Shown here piece after piece: positions 53,013-62,622 of a stretch of DNA of 64,000 nucleotides. Each line of letters starts with the position of its first letter. Position 1 is the first letter of the stretch. The stretch is taken from positions 186,001 through 250,000 of the forward strand of contig QXJR01000022.1 in NCBI GenBank assembly GCA_020975725.1, given 5' to 3'. The notes below the pieces were generated by a model. It saw nothing but the letters and a program-made list of their open reading frames with translations, was not told the DNA's origin and did no database searches. The position numbers were made by a program, and so were the translations under genes. Source of the stretch: Picocystis sp. L7. Its lineage: Eukaryota; Chlorophyta; Picocystophyceae; Picocystales; Picocystaceae.

Positions 53013-54143
53013 CTACGGTGTACCATGGGAGCAAAATCCTGGATGTGCAGGAATTCTGATGGAAAACTTTGAGAGGTCTTCTGTGTGCACCGTCGTTCCA
53101 AAATCTTTGCATAGATGAGTCAGTTTGTCCCTAAGCCACAATGCCTCTTTTTCCCCCGCTCTTTCGACAGTTGAGAAGTAGGGAGGGTCAGACTTCGGCT
53201 TCATCCATGTGTGGCGGATCATGGATGGATACATCTCAAGCACTGTTGGCCTACCTTGGTGGATCTGGAGGTCGTAGAGAAATCCCAGATCGTTGCGATA
53301 ACTTTCATCCATAGCATAGTCGTCAAGGAAGGCACCAGCTCCATACACGATAGGCTTCCCGCGGTAGATCTCCACACCCATGATATGATGAGAACTGTGC
53401 CCAAACACTACATCAGCACCACAATCGATCATGTCATGCCCAAGATGCACTGTGGTATCGCTTGGTCTCCACTGCCAGTTCGGACCCCAATGAGCAAACA
53501 CTACAACCATTCCACCCCCCAGTTCATTTACCATCGCTCTTGCATGTTCCATTTGACGCTTCAGGTCTTTTTGCCTGTAGGACATAGGATCAATGAAGTT
53601 GATGCCAGCAGCTCCAGGTCTTGCTTCCCATTCGGAGGGATGATCCGCAATGGAAACAAACGCAATATTTACCCCATTTTCGGTTAGGACGGCTGGGTTT
53701 TGCGCCTCATCCAAAGAGCTGCCAGCGCCAGAAAAACGGATTTTCTGTCCATTCAGCGCTGCAGTAGTCTGCAGTAAACCTTCTTCCTGGAAGTCCATCA
53801 CATGATTGTTTGCAAGAGAGACGTAGGAGACGTTGGCTTTGGACAATGCCAATTTCATGTTTTGCGGAAGCACTGCAAAGTTGAATACTCTTCCAGGCAT
53901 TTTCGCAAGTTTGTCATGATTGCAGACCGACGTTTCGAGGTTTGCAGCGACGATCTGATGCTTTCTTCTCAAAAGGGGTAGATGGTCTCCCCAAATGTGT
54001 TCGTCCGATCCTTCTACGTTCGAGAGCTGCCTGTCGATCAGCCTTCCTAGCATGACGTCGCCGAGAAGTACAAGGGAGAGTTCCGACCCTTCTCCAGGTC
54101 CGTGCTTCGGTTGTTTCGTTCCTTCTCTTGGATCGACCTCCAT
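53013..54143 (-). CDS. CapA-family protein (PGA_cap, metallophosphatase-like)
   Basis: Product of 376 aa. The CapA/PgsA domain covers nearly all of it: LSLVLLGDVMLGR near residue 25, ANLETSVCN, VSLANNHVMDF, FAHWGPNWQWRPS and GADVVFGHSSHHIMGVEIY. Bacterial relatives take part in poly-gamma-glutamate capsule synthesis; the fold is a calcineurin-like phosphoesterase. In eukaryotes it occurs patchily in fungi and algae and its role is unknown. No signal peptide or transmembrane segment is seen with the ATG at 54143, while the open frame reaches 54227 only with non-ATG codons. A phosphatase-type metal site (D, N, H residues in the above motifs) seems present. Confidence 0.85.
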   Translation of the reverse strand: MEVDPREGTKQPKHGPGEGSELSLVLLGDVMLGRLIDRQLSNVEGSDEHIWGDHLPLLRRKHQIVAANLETSVCNHDKLAKMPGRVFNFAVLPQNMKLALSKANVSYVSLANNHVMDFQEEGLLQTTAALNGQKIRFSGAGSSLDEAQNPAVLTENGVNIAFVSIADHPSEWEARPGAAGINFIDPMSYRQKDLKRQMEHARAMVNELGGGMVVVFAHWGPNWQWRPSDTTVHLGHDMIDCGADVVFGHSSHHIMGVEIYRGKPIVYGAGAFLDDYAMDESYRNDLGFLYDLQIHQGRPTVLEMYPSMIRHTWMKPKSDPPYFSTVERAGEKEALWLRDKLTHLCKDFGTTVHTEDLSKFSIRIPAHPGFCSHGTP

Positions 54144-54576
54144 CTTGTCTCGCAAGCGTCGCAGACGGTCGCTGGATGTGCTGTTACGATCGGGATGTTT
54201 CCGTCCGACCTCTCCCGCGATCCACAAACGCAGTGTGCTTCCGATTGCGTAAGTATGGTTCCTTTTCCCCTCGAGAACGCGCAGTGCGCGTGTGAACGTG
54301 GAGGACGTGTCGTCGTCTTTGGCGATGTCGGAACGTGCCTCGTCGCAATTACGTGTCGACCTTTTCGCCCCGGTCCACGTGCCCCCCCCAACCGATTCCT
54401 TTTTGGAAGGGGAAACGCCCTCGGTTCAACCCGTCGAATCCCGGTTGAAAAGAGGCTGCCATCGGGGTGGCCTCCTCCTGTGCCAGGGAACGGACGATCC
54501 ACACGGGTCGATGCTGGTCAGCTTGTCCAAAGGGAAAACAAGCGAGGATTACCACCAGTTCTATCATGGCTGGACC
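54144..54576. other. Spacer between CapA and ankyrin genes
   Basis: GC-rich sequence upstream of CapA. A plus-strand frame (54292-54732, GTG start, 146 codons) overlaps the 3' end of the ankyrin gene; it has no domain and I do not call it. Confidence 0.35.
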
Positions 54577-55977
54577 CTACGAACCAATCCAGTCTCCATA
54601 GGCATGCTTCCATACGAACAAGGGCAGGATGATCTGCAAAACCGACCATTCCCTGTTCCCGTGTGCATGCTTTGCCCGATGGAAGCAGAGGAGCAATGTC
54701 CGAACCGATTCCTTGAACTTTGCAGGAAATAAGTGATGGGTGGATTTGGACCACCGAATGTGGGGAAAACACACACTACTCCCTTGGTTCTGCACGTGGC
54801 AGGTCTTTGCATCTATCTGTACATACCTGTAGAGCCATAGGATTTGAAGGACGTTGCATTGCAGAGAATTCCTCTCAAACTCGAACTGCTCATTCACCAA
54901 CACAGATGTGTTCACCGATTTCCATGATTCCCGCAGTGGTCCTTTGCCCCGACTCAGCATCAGCGTTAGGAGCTTCGATGTTTGATACGGTACATTATCC
55001 AGATTTCCAGCCTTCACACTTTCCAACAGACTCGACAGCAAACGCAGGTTCTGAATGTCCAAGTCAGGGTTGGATTTCAACATTGCGACGATGTGGTAGT
55101 ACCTACCCTTTTCTACTGACAAAGCATACGCCGGGCGTGCATTTCTGTCAGTCTTTCTGCTGGCTTCATTGGCCCCGGCCCTAAGCAACATTTGCGTGGC
55201 AGCTAGGTTATCGATCTCAACGGCATAGTGCAAGGCCGTCTTTCCTGTTGGATCTGCCCAGTCCAATATGCGTTTGTCTTGAATCAGCAAAATCCCAATG
55301 GTGTCGTGCAAGTACTTGCATTTTTTTGAACGACGCACTGCTGCTATCAGGGAGGATCTGTTTGTATCCTCTGATATCACTAATGCGCCCCGCTGCAACA
55401 GCTGTGTGCATAATAGCCCACATTTTGAAGCTGGTGCAAAAGAAACAGTTTGGTACAATGCATTCGTGAGAATTTGCACTGGGTGCTGCGCCGGCCTGCA
55501 GCGTACGTCTGAGCGAAGAAGAACCTGCAGTGCCACGACATAGCAAACCTCGGTGGCAAGAAGAGGAAGCACATGTTTCTCCACGGCTGGATATCCAGGT
55601 GCGGTTCTCAAGAGTGCTCGATTGTGATTGGCAAAAGGTACATTTGCACTGTTGTTCGTGGACAGAGTGGTCCTTTCAGACAACGGTTCAGCATTGGCAA
55701 TTGCACTGTACAGCACCAACATTGGAAAATGGTCGGTTGGTTCGTTGCCACTGCACATGCAGGTGGCATTTTCGGTACGCGTTGCAGCCATGTCTTGTCG
55801 TTTTTTCTTGGCCTCTCCTTTTCGCTTGTTGGTTTCGTTTGCCTCTCCTGTTCCCGCCTGCGGCCTTTTCCTGGTGGTGCCGTCTCGCCGACGATCCAAT
55901 TCTTCCGGGTCCGCCACGTCTTGTCTCTGTCCAGGTTCCACCGACTTCTGCTTGTGTCCGTGCGCTTTTCTGCTCAT
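54577..55977 (-). CDS. Ankyrin-repeat protein
   Basis: Product of 466 aa from ATG 55977 (MSRKAHGHKQK). The first 80 residues are strongly basic and rich in Lys, Arg and Glu, which suggests nuclear location or a disordered tail. A clear ankyrin repeat is at about residues 240-300 (DPTGKTALHYAVEIDNLAA, then LLRAGANEASRKTDRNARPAYALS), with a weaker one upstream (EDTNRSSLIAAVRRSKK). The last 70 residues are less protein-like (Cys, His, Leu-rich); an unrecognised intron or an earlier natural end there is possible. The frame is open to 56430 but that part is GC-rich spacer. No enzyme domain is seen. Confidence 0.6.
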   Translation of the reverse strand: MSRKAHGHKQKSVEPGQRQDVADPEELDRRRDGTTRKRPQAGTGEANETNKRKGEAKKKRQDMAATRTENATCMCSGNEPTDHFPMLVLYSAIANAEPLSERTTLSTNNSANVPFANHNRALLRTAPGYPAVEKHVLPLLATEVCYVVALQVLLRSDVRCRPAQHPVQILTNALYQTVSFAPASKCGLLCTQLLQRGALVISEDTNRSSLIAAVRRSKKCKYLHDTIGILLIQDKRILDWADPTGKTALHYAVEIDNLAATQMLLRAGANEASRKTDRNARPAYALSVEKGRYYHIVAMLKSNPDLDIQNLRLLSSLLESVKAGNLDNVPYQTSKLLTLMLSRGKGPLRESWKSVNTSVLVNEQFEFERNSLQCNVLQILWLYRYVQIDAKTCHVQNQGSSVCFPHIRWSKSTHHLFPAKFKESVRTLLLCFHRAKHAHGNREWSVLQIILPLFVWKHAYGDWIGS

Positions 55978-56900
55978 CCTGTCGCCCGCGGCGATCCGTT
56001 GTGCACGTGGTTTTTGCAAGCGCGGCTGAGTCGGTACACGACCCTGGCCAGGCGGCGTTGTTCGGGACAGGGTAGCTGAAGGGTCGCCCCGAGTGCCAGG
56101 CTGTCCAGGGTTCTCCCCCTTCGGAAAGATCCTGCCCCTCCATTCTCCTCCCCTCCAGTCACGTGGCGAGTGTCCGAGGGAGAAACGAGAGGGGGCGAGG
56201 GGGAACCTCTTGGCTGACCTGGCAGTGGCGAGCCCGAAGATCGGGGCGAACGAAAGGCGATCGTGCGGTGAGGATGAAGCGATGGGTCCCAATCGATGCG
56301 GACGAGGACGGATTTCCCGCCCAATCGGACGGTCCCGGTGAAGGGGCGAGGAGTGAAGGGACGACACGAAGCCATCGTGTGGCTTGTCTCTCGATTCGTG
56401 CTCGCCATCGAGAAGCCAATGCCTTCGCAAGCATCGGGAACAAGGACGTTATGACGCACGCGACCTCCTTCCGACCCGAATCGACGCCTGGTTCCAACGT
56501 GAGCCGAAAGCACCATCCCTCCAGAGATCGGACGACGGATTCGAGACCAACCAGCAGCCACGAACCTTCGCCGTACTTGGTTGCTCGCCGAGTGTTAGGA
56601 GGATGTCGAGAGCATAACGGTGCCTCGTTCTCCCGTAGACAAGTTTGTCCACGTATCAATGCGACAAGGCACCGGCGAGGGTGCCAAACGTGCTCGCTCA
56701 AAGGAAATGAAGTGTGTCCTTGGGAAGAGACAAGGTAGACCAGGATGCATGAGGTACGCGGGTCCTCCAACGTGCCCTGTTCTTTGATCCCCTCGTCAAA
56801 AACAACGCATTGAAGTTTGAAGCCTGCAGGCGATTGGGAGACATACAGTGGCTTATGAAAACGGTTACTCATAGTTGCGTGAAAACGAAAGCGGTGGGGC
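55978..56900. other. Spacer upstream of the ankyrin gene
   Basis: GC-rich sequence with overlapping frames on both strands. The right part may contain further exons of the unrecognised minus-strand gene that starts near 57332. Confidence 0.35.
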
Positions 56901-56976
56901 TCTTTCGTCAGAAAATGACTGGCCAATGACGAATACACGTACCTGACGTCGCCTAAGTTACCGCCAACTTGTCGGA

Positions 56977-57332
56977 TCAAAACAAGTATGGTCTTATAGC
57001 ATTGCTCGGGATCCGTAAATAACGTGACTCTGATACCAGCCACTCCAGCAGCCAGGTGTTTCCATACTTATTTGATAAACTCTGAAGACACTGTTCGTAT
57101 CCTAATACTGCGAACAGTTGTGGTAAAAAGGTAGATACAAACATTGCATCAGGCACAGAGAGTGCAATTTCAGTGCTCTTCACAATGAATTGATCCACCT
57201 CTTTTCTGCGTATGTGCATTCTAAAAGAAAGTCAACATCTCGCCCCTGCACAAGAGGAGGGGAAATCTTGCCTTGTTCCCACCTGTGATCTGAAGCCCAC
57301 ATACGGGCGAAGAGCTTGATGAGCTTTTCCAT
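56977..57332 (-). CDS. Unrecognised small multi-exon gene
   Basis: Minus-strand gene with at least two exons. Exon 1 (57283-57332) starts MEKLIKLFARMWASDH at an ATG with good context; the donor is ACAG|GTGGGA, the acceptor CTTTTAG| at 57221, and the 62-bp intron is phase-consistent. Exon 2 continues MHIRRKEVDQFIVKS, SVPDAMFVSTFLPQLF and NTWLLEWL. Beyond this the frame changes: another frame just downstream reads DPEQCYKTILVLIRQVGGNLGDVR up to a CAG|GTACGT donor near 56937, so at least one more short intron or a frameshift is involved. The end given (56977) is where the first frame stops and is uncertain. No family recognised. It follows PGAP3 in the same direction by about 180 bp. Confidence 0.45.
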
Positions 57333-57510
57333 GGGTACATCAATGCTTCTTGGTAGTCGCCAGCATCAAGCCTGAGGAGAGCATTGCCGTGGGGACGCTG
57401 GCATGTCTTTAGGCTTTGTGAGTGCATGGTGATAGAGTCTCTTCCACGTGCTTCATTGCATTGACCTGCACTGCACAAAATACAAAACCTTTTCGTATGT
57501 TTGTCGCCTT

Positions 57511-58515
57511 CTACTCTTTCTTGTTGTGTCGCAAATAGGAAAGTGTGTCTGCTTGATAAAATAGGTACCATCCATACGGAGCCGGTAGGCTTAGAAAATG
57601 CCAGAGTGAATGCGCATCAAAGACCTGGAAAAATGGGGGAAAGTCAAAGATTTCCAGCAAAGTGGCCGCATATAGGAGTATTGTTGCCGCCAGAAGTGTG
57701 TTTCTATGGCTATGATTTGTGTAGAATGCCCATCCAAGTAGCAGCGACAGTTGCAAAATACCATTGGTGGTGCAGACCACTATGTTTAATCCATAATCGA
57801 AATGTATGCGAAGCAGATAATAAATGTGGGTGCAGTACAGGCACGAAACAGCCAGACCCGCAGTTGTAGCTGTACGGACACTTTTCAATTCAAAAACGCG
57901 AACCAGGGTCCTATACAGACCAAAGTAGACAACCAAGATGGCACTCAGATAGTCCAACTTTTCCGTAGCATAGGTATCCCTACTGTGAAAGACAGTGCTC
58001 CACACCCAAGCATTCAAGCTGACCATTGCTTCAAGAATCCACAACCAGCTGTATGGATAACTGCACCTTGGATCCTGTTCCTTGATCGACTTGGTCGTTT
58101 TCCAGTAGCTCGTCGCCAGAAAAACCTGCAATCCTAAGTGCAGCAAAGAAAACAGGACTGATGCGGGTTCCTGCATGCCCATGACTCGAAGGAAAGGCCA
58201 TTTGCCATAGTATTTCCAAGTGTGTGTTTTTCCCCAGGCTTGAACCCTTCTGCCATTCGTGATGTGCATGCAGTGGTATTTACAATCCGCGTCGCAATCC
58301 CATCTCAAGAGGCGTAGCAACAACGGTATTTGTTTTTCGCTTCTCATGCACACGGTGTGGCATGCGTTGCTTCCAACACATCCGGTCACCTTGCATTCTT
58401 CGACACACCGGATGAAGCTGGGGTCGCGGTCCCCTCTGCTGCCACTCGCGGCGTCGAAGCACACGAGGCAGAGAAGTGCAATGCAGTGTGCGACAAGGTT
58501 GTGCTTTCCTCTCAT
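57511..58515 (-). CDS. PGAP3/PER1 GPI-anchor remodelling protein
   Basis: Product of 334 aa of the Per1-like (CREST) membrane hydrolase family, which removes the unsaturated sn-2 fatty acid from GPI anchors in the ER/Golgi. It has an N-terminal signal peptide (HCIALLCLVCFDAASG), a Cys-rich lumenal part (CVEECKVTGC, CHTVCMRSE, CDADCKYHCM), and KYYGKWPFLRVMGMQEPASVLFS, the family signature. About seven membrane segments follow, with WVWSTVFHSRD and, near the end, HSLWHFLSLP, which carry the conserved histidines of the superfamily. Length is similar to the human protein (320 aa). It is divergent from ORC3 with 180 bp between the starts. Confidence 0.9.
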   Translation of the reverse strand: MRGKHNLVAHCIALLCLVCFDAASGSRGDRDPSFIRCVEECKVTGCVGSNACHTVCMRSEKQIPLLLRLLRWDCDADCKYHCMHITNGRRVQAWGKTHTWKYYGKWPFLRVMGMQEPASVLFSLLHLGLQVFLATSYWKTTKSIKEQDPRCSYPYSWLWILEAMVSLNAWVWSTVFHSRDTYATEKLDYLSAILVVYFGLYRTLVRVFELKSVRTATTAGLAVSCLYCTHIYYLLRIHFDYGLNIVVCTTNGILQLSLLLGWAFYTNHSHRNTLLAATILLYAATLLEIFDFPPFFQVFDAHSLWHFLSLPAPYGWYLFYQADTLSYLRHNKKE

Positions 58516-58695
58516 CCTCGGCCTGCTCGAACGGTGTGGAAGCTCCCACCACCCGTTCGGAAGGGATGAGGGGAACGAAGGCCCCTACCTGGATCTGGCG
58601 GGAAAGCAGGGCAGGGGCTCCGATGCGTAGGTGGGGTGGGACCGTTCCCGCCAAATCGATCGCAGCGTCTTGGCCAGCGCAACCGACTTGGCGTG
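58516..58695. promoter_or_regulatory. Bidirectional promoter region PGAP3/ORC3
   Basis: Only 180 bp separate the two divergent start codons, so both promoters must overlap here unless 5' exons exist. It is GC-rich; no TATA box was seen. Regulatory role is inferred from position alone. Confidence 0.4.
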
Positions 58696-61170
58696 ATGGA
58701 GGATATGCGGCTGATGGGGCACGAGGACGACGATGTGGAGACGAGCAGAGGTCCAGCAAACATCCGCATCGTGAAAATGGCGCCTCAAGTGGGAGCCACG
58801 GATCGACAGCGAAAGGCCAACGTCCGAAAAGAAAGAGGGCGAAAGTCCGAAGAAGCGGAAAATGGGGGATTGGCAGCCCGATCAGTGCTTGACTGGAAAC
58901 CTTCCCAACTATCGAATAAACTCCAGCAATCCTTTGAATACTGTTCTGCTCGTCTGAAGCAGAAAATTAACTCTGTTGTGCAAGACATCAACACAGAGAG
59001 CCTTGGGGTCGTTGTGGACTTTGTGGAAAAGAACAGTAGCAAGATCCAAGAACATGCTGTTATAACAATTGGAAATCCATTGCCAGTTGGTTTGCTCATT
59101 GTTGGTGGTATCAGTAGTATCGACCACGCCAAAAGTTTCAAGGTTCTCTGTGGCTTACTCAGTTCAGAGAAGTGCTGCTCAGCAAGTGTGCATGGCAGCT
59201 CACTAGTCAAAAGCAAGATTTGGAACGCTCAGTCTGAAGCTGTGAATAGAGCGCTGAACAGCTTGCTCAAGCAAGTTTCTGGTCTTGACAGCGATGCAGA
59301 CGACACCACTGCCCTTGCTCACTGGCACAGAGAGTGTGGTGAGGGTAGAACTGTGGCAGTTGTCATTGAAGAAGTGGAAGCTGCTGACCCAGAGGTACTG
59401 AAAGAATTTGTTCATGTGCTGAGTGATTTGGGAAGTGAAATCCCAGTCAATCTGCTCCTGGGGTTATCAACGCTGGGCAACAATCTATACGATATATTGC
59501 CCTCCAATGTCATAAGCCGAACCGTCATCCGGAGGTTTGAGACCAAACCCTCTATCCAACAGAAGGAGATCATGATTGAGAAGCTGTTCTTGGATCCCCG
59601 TGATCTTCTCCCTTTCGCTCTTTGTCCCAAGACAACATCTTACCTCGATGAACATTTTCTACGCAGGGACATGTCTTTGGATGCATTCGAAAGGAGTGTA
59701 CACTTTGCATTGGTAAGTCACTTTTTGGCTGAGCCGTTATGTGCTACCTTACCTTGCTTTGAATTCGTCTCGAATGAATGTGAAAGTACTGAAGCAGATG
59801 CACTCATAGAAAGAGGCAAGGGTCCAGATGTTCTCAAAGATGTGGACGGACTACCTGAAAGTTTCCTGGAACAGCTGAGCGAAGTTTTCTCACTTTGCAC
59901 CCACACTGGAAAGAGCAGGAAGCACCATCTGCAACTAACAATGCAAACAACGATACGTTCTAGAAGAGAGTGGATTCTTGCCCTGCGCCTCGTGAATGCT
60001 TCTGCAGCCCACGTCGGTTGTACAGGAGTAGGCTCCGGGTTAACCTTTCGAGAACTGCATCGCGATGCATCAGATCCTTCCTTTTTCACCAGAAGTTCAG
60101 AGATTGGGGAAATATCACCGGGGCTGCATTTGATTGCAAAAGTTAGATCCAGAATTGAAGACTTGGCACGCGAGACTGCATTAGCACTGGTTGAAAAGTG
60201 GGAGGCATTGCTCCGTGAAAACCCTGGTTTGCTCACAGATGTTGTTGGGGAGCTCGAACACGTGAGGAATGAACTTCAAACCCCAGCGAATGCCTCAGAA
60301 ACCTCAGGGAAAATACTCCAAGAGCAGGTGTGTCAGGAGTTGGGTAGCGTGCCCAGTACCGCTACTCCGACTGACTTCCCACCCGAACATGCGGTGTCAT
60401 CCAAACCTAGGAGGCTGAGTGCCGCACGTAGGAAAGGCGCTCTAGTAGCTCACGTCAACGCCCTTGCAGTGGGCCGGAATGAAACAGACACGGGCCAGGC
60501 TAGGAGAGATATCACCAGGGGAGTGGGGGCTCGTTTAGGAGATCTCTTGTATGATGTTGCTGTTCAGCACGCCACCAAATGTCCGATCAGTCTTCCAGGA
60601 GCGGAACTGTTTTGTCTTGCAGCATCCTCATCCTTGAAGCAGTCTTTCCTGGAGGCCAGCCCAAGACAAGCAATGGAGGATGTCCTCCTCAATCCAACAA
60701 AATACGACACAAACGAGAAGTTAAGTGATTCCATGCAAGGGAACGGCTTCAGGAACGATTGGTCTGTTGCCTATCGAACGCTCCAGAAATTCGATCGCAT
60801 TCTGGATATGCAAGAGTGGTGTGCGACGTTTGTGGATCAAATAGGGGATAAGAGATTGCCAACAACTAGTAGACAAGGTTCAACTAAGCGTCAGAACACC
60901 GGCCGGCCGACTCCTGGTCTTGGAACTCGGAAAGAAGTCCGTCTGACCCAGCAGCTTCGCCAGCGTAAGGCCCGGACGGCATCCTCCGCAAGTACAAAAT
61001 TTGACTGGTCTTCATCCGATCCGCTGGTGGTCCGTTTCCTTCAGGCAGCAGTGGAGCTGCAGATCAGCGGCATCATTCGTCCATGCAGGCGACGTCAGGG
61101 CGATTATGTGGAGCGGTTAGTCCATGAGGGCCCTGTTCCGGATGCTGAGGACATTGATTTGGAAGAATGA
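58696..61170 (+). CDS. ORC3: Origin recognition complex subunit 3
   Basis: Product of 824 aa, uninterrupted. ORC3 is an AAA+-like, non-catalytic subunit of the complex that marks replication origins. Matches to the family: the degenerate AAA+ part with VAVVIEEVEAADPEVLKEF and LSDLGSEIPVNLLLGLST, then FLRRDMSLDAFERSVHFALVSHF (cited in two parts: FLRRDMSLDAFERS, VHFALVSHFLAEPL), which is the typical ORC3 insertion region before YS/PL. The C-terminal winged-helix region includes FDWSSSDPLVVRFLQAAVEL and GIIRPCRR. There is no Walker A motif, as expected for ORC3. Length is in the usual range (about 710-830 aa). Start at ATG 58696; upstream frame uses non-ATG codons. Confidence 0.88.
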   Translation: MEDMRLMGHEDDDVETSRGPANIRIVKMAPQVGATDRQRKANVRKERGRKSEEAENGGLAARSVLDWKPSQLSNKLQQSFEYCSARLKQKINSVVQDINTESLGVVVDFVEKNSSKIQEHAVITIGNPLPVGLLIVGGISSIDHAKSFKVLCGLLSSEKCCSASVHGSSLVKSKIWNAQSEAVNRALNSLLKQVSGLDSDADDTTALAHWHRECGEGRTVAVVIEEVEAADPEVLKEFVHVLSDLGSEIPVNLLLGLSTLGNNLYDILPSNVISRTVIRRFETKPSIQQKEIMIEKLFLDPRDLLPFALCPKTTSYLDEHFLRRDMSLDAFERSVHFALVSHFLAEPLCATLPCFEFVSNECESTEADALIERGKGPDVLKDVDGLPESFLEQLSEVFSLCTHTGKSRKHHLQLTMQTTIRSRREWILALRLVNASAAHVGCTGVGSGLTFRELHRDASDPSFFTRSSEIGEISPGLHLIAKVRSRIEDLARETALALVEKWEALLRENPGLLTDVVGELEHVRNELQTPANASETSGKILQEQVCQELGSVPSTATPTDFPPEHAVSSKPRRLSAARRKGALVAHVNALAVGRNETDTGQARRDITRGVGARLGDLLYDVAVQHATKCPISLPGAELFCLAASSSLKQSFLEASPRQAMEDVLLNPTKYDTNEKLSDSMQGNGFRNDWSVAYRTLQKFDRILDMQEWCATFVDQIGDKRLPTTSRQGSTKRQNTGRPTPGLGTRKEVRLTQQLRQRKARTASSASTKFDWSSSDPLVVRFLQAAVELQISGIIRPCRRRQGDYVERLVHEGPVPDAEDIDLEE

Positions 61171-61597
61171 AACCCAGCTCAGCAGAGACCTACGCTGTAA
61201 ATCTCACCCGTTTTCTCAAGTCACGACCCATGAAATGCAACGGATGGATGAACCTGTCTTGTCTCACAGTGCCCAGTTATACATTAGGGGACTTGTTCGG
61301 GTTCGGGGTTCGTGTATCGTCTTTTCTTCTTCCTTTCAGCCCCTCGATCGTCCCCATGAACCTTCGGGTTGATTGGGAAACGCGTCTCCTTTGGGAAGGG
61401 GGGGGTCACACGATCTGGCCCTTGCAGGGATGGGTGGAACCCTCGGGGTGCGGGGACGGTGGGATCGATGCCAGGGTTCAGATACACCCTCTGCACCCCC
61501 AAAAAACGGGGGTGTGTCTGCCGGAGAATCGGGTGGACAACCCCCCCTGTCGAGGGGAAGCGGGGGTGTGAGGGGATGGTTCAGTCCTCGACGTGCG
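61171..61597. other. Spacer between ORC3 and the BAR-like gene
   Basis: 427 bp with a GC-rich second half containing C- and G-runs (near 61400 and 61500). It must include the ORC3 terminator and the downstream promoter. No repeat or RNA gene recognised. Confidence 0.4.
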
Positions 61598-62530
61598 ATG
61601 TCGGAAACGACCGCCATGGCACCGATGGAAGTGGCGCCTGCGGATCCTGCTGCACCGACGACGAGCGTTTCGCAGCGCGTTTCGGATGGACTGGAGGTGG
61701 CACGACGTGCAGCACGCGTCCAAAGCGGACACGCCGAGGCCAGAGGCGGAGCAGACCCCCTGGAAGGCCTCGGCATGCCAGAAGACTGCGTGCCAGACGA
61801 AATGCCAGCACTGCGAGCGATGATTGCTGCCTTCAGCGCCCAGCAAAGGTCGTGCAACACCTTGCTGGAAGTCATGAGGAAGCAGTACGAGGAGATGAAG
61901 CGAGCGGCAGATCGAGAACGAGAGCTCGCCATCGCACTGTCTCAGGTCGACGCCAGCCTCGGACTCACGGGGAAGGAAGACGAGGCGACTCGAGCGTGCT
62001 CGCGTGCATGTCAAGGAGCTGGAGAAACCAGAGGATTCAGGATGCAGGAATGCGAGAAGAAAGTGATCCATGTGCTAGAAAGCCTCTGCACCATTGCCAT
62101 GCAAGACACCGAACAATGTGTGCAACAGTATGAGGATGCGAGGGTCAAATATGCGCTAGCCAGACATGCTGTCAAAAGAGCGCAGCAGAAGTACAGAGCC
62201 AGACCAGCTCTGTACATGCATGAAAAAAGCACCAGGGAAGCCTACGAGTGCCTTGGAGAACAGTGCAAGTCAAAGCTGGCCATGTGCCTCAGCAAAACAG
62301 CCGTGGATGTATCCATGGCGTTGCGCGCACACGTCGAGTGCTTTGCGGCTGCAGACGCAAATGCGGGAAACCTGTACACCAACTGCAAGCAACTCATGGC
62401 ACCCATGGTCGAAGCCTCGATGGACAGGGCCGGTTATATCCTCTCTGTCAACCGTCCAACACCCACGAAAGCTCTGGCAGACGGCGACACACCACCCCCG
62501 TCCGTTGTGGAGCACGAGATCCTGGATTAG
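61598..62530 (+). CDS. Predicted BAR-like, all-helical protein
   Basis: Product of 310 aa, nearly all alpha-helical with long charged helices. The central region (DTEQCVQQYEDARVKYALAR, then KRAQQKYRARPALYMHEKS and LRAHVECFAAADANAG) follows the three-helix pattern of BAR domains, such as arfaptin, PICK1 and ACAP. These bend membranes in endocytosis and vesicle traffic. The N-terminus (MSETTAMAPMEVAPADP) is Ala/Pro-rich and disordered; the tail is short. An unusually high number of cysteines is seen in the helices. The BAR assignment is by pattern only and should be treated as tentative; a plain coiled-coil protein is the alternative. It converges with VPS24 (92 bp). Confidence 0.55.
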   Translation: MSETTAMAPMEVAPADPAAPTTSVSQRVSDGLEVARRAARVQSGHAEARGGADPLEGLGMPEDCVPDEMPALRAMIAAFSAQQRSCNTLLEVMRKQYEEMKRAADRERELAIALSQVDASLGLTGKEDEATRACSRACQGAGETRGFRMQECEKKVIHVLESLCTIAMQDTEQCVQQYEDARVKYALARHAVKRAQQKYRARPALYMHEKSTREAYECLGEQCKSKLAMCLSKTAVDVSMALRAHVECFAAADANAGNLYTNCKQLMAPMVEASMDRAGYILSVNRPTPTKALADGDTPPPSVVEHEILD

Positions 62531-62622
62531 ATACATACCCCATTTAAAAAAGCACACCACGGACTCGAAGATAAAGTTGCAGGCATTTTTATCCCCCATT
62601 TTCCCCACCGCAATATAGGTAC

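Noticed and set aside
54292-54732. Plus-strand frame of 146 codons
   Set aside because: No ATG at its start, no domain, and it overlaps the 3' end of the ankyrin gene. It cannot be excluded as an exon, but nothing supports it.
56159-56700. Long minus-strand frame between the ankyrin gene and the small gene at 57.3 kb
   Set aside because: GC-rich, Arg/Ser/Pro-rich product without domain; looks like spacer. Only its right-hand part, above about 56.9 kb, has coding character.
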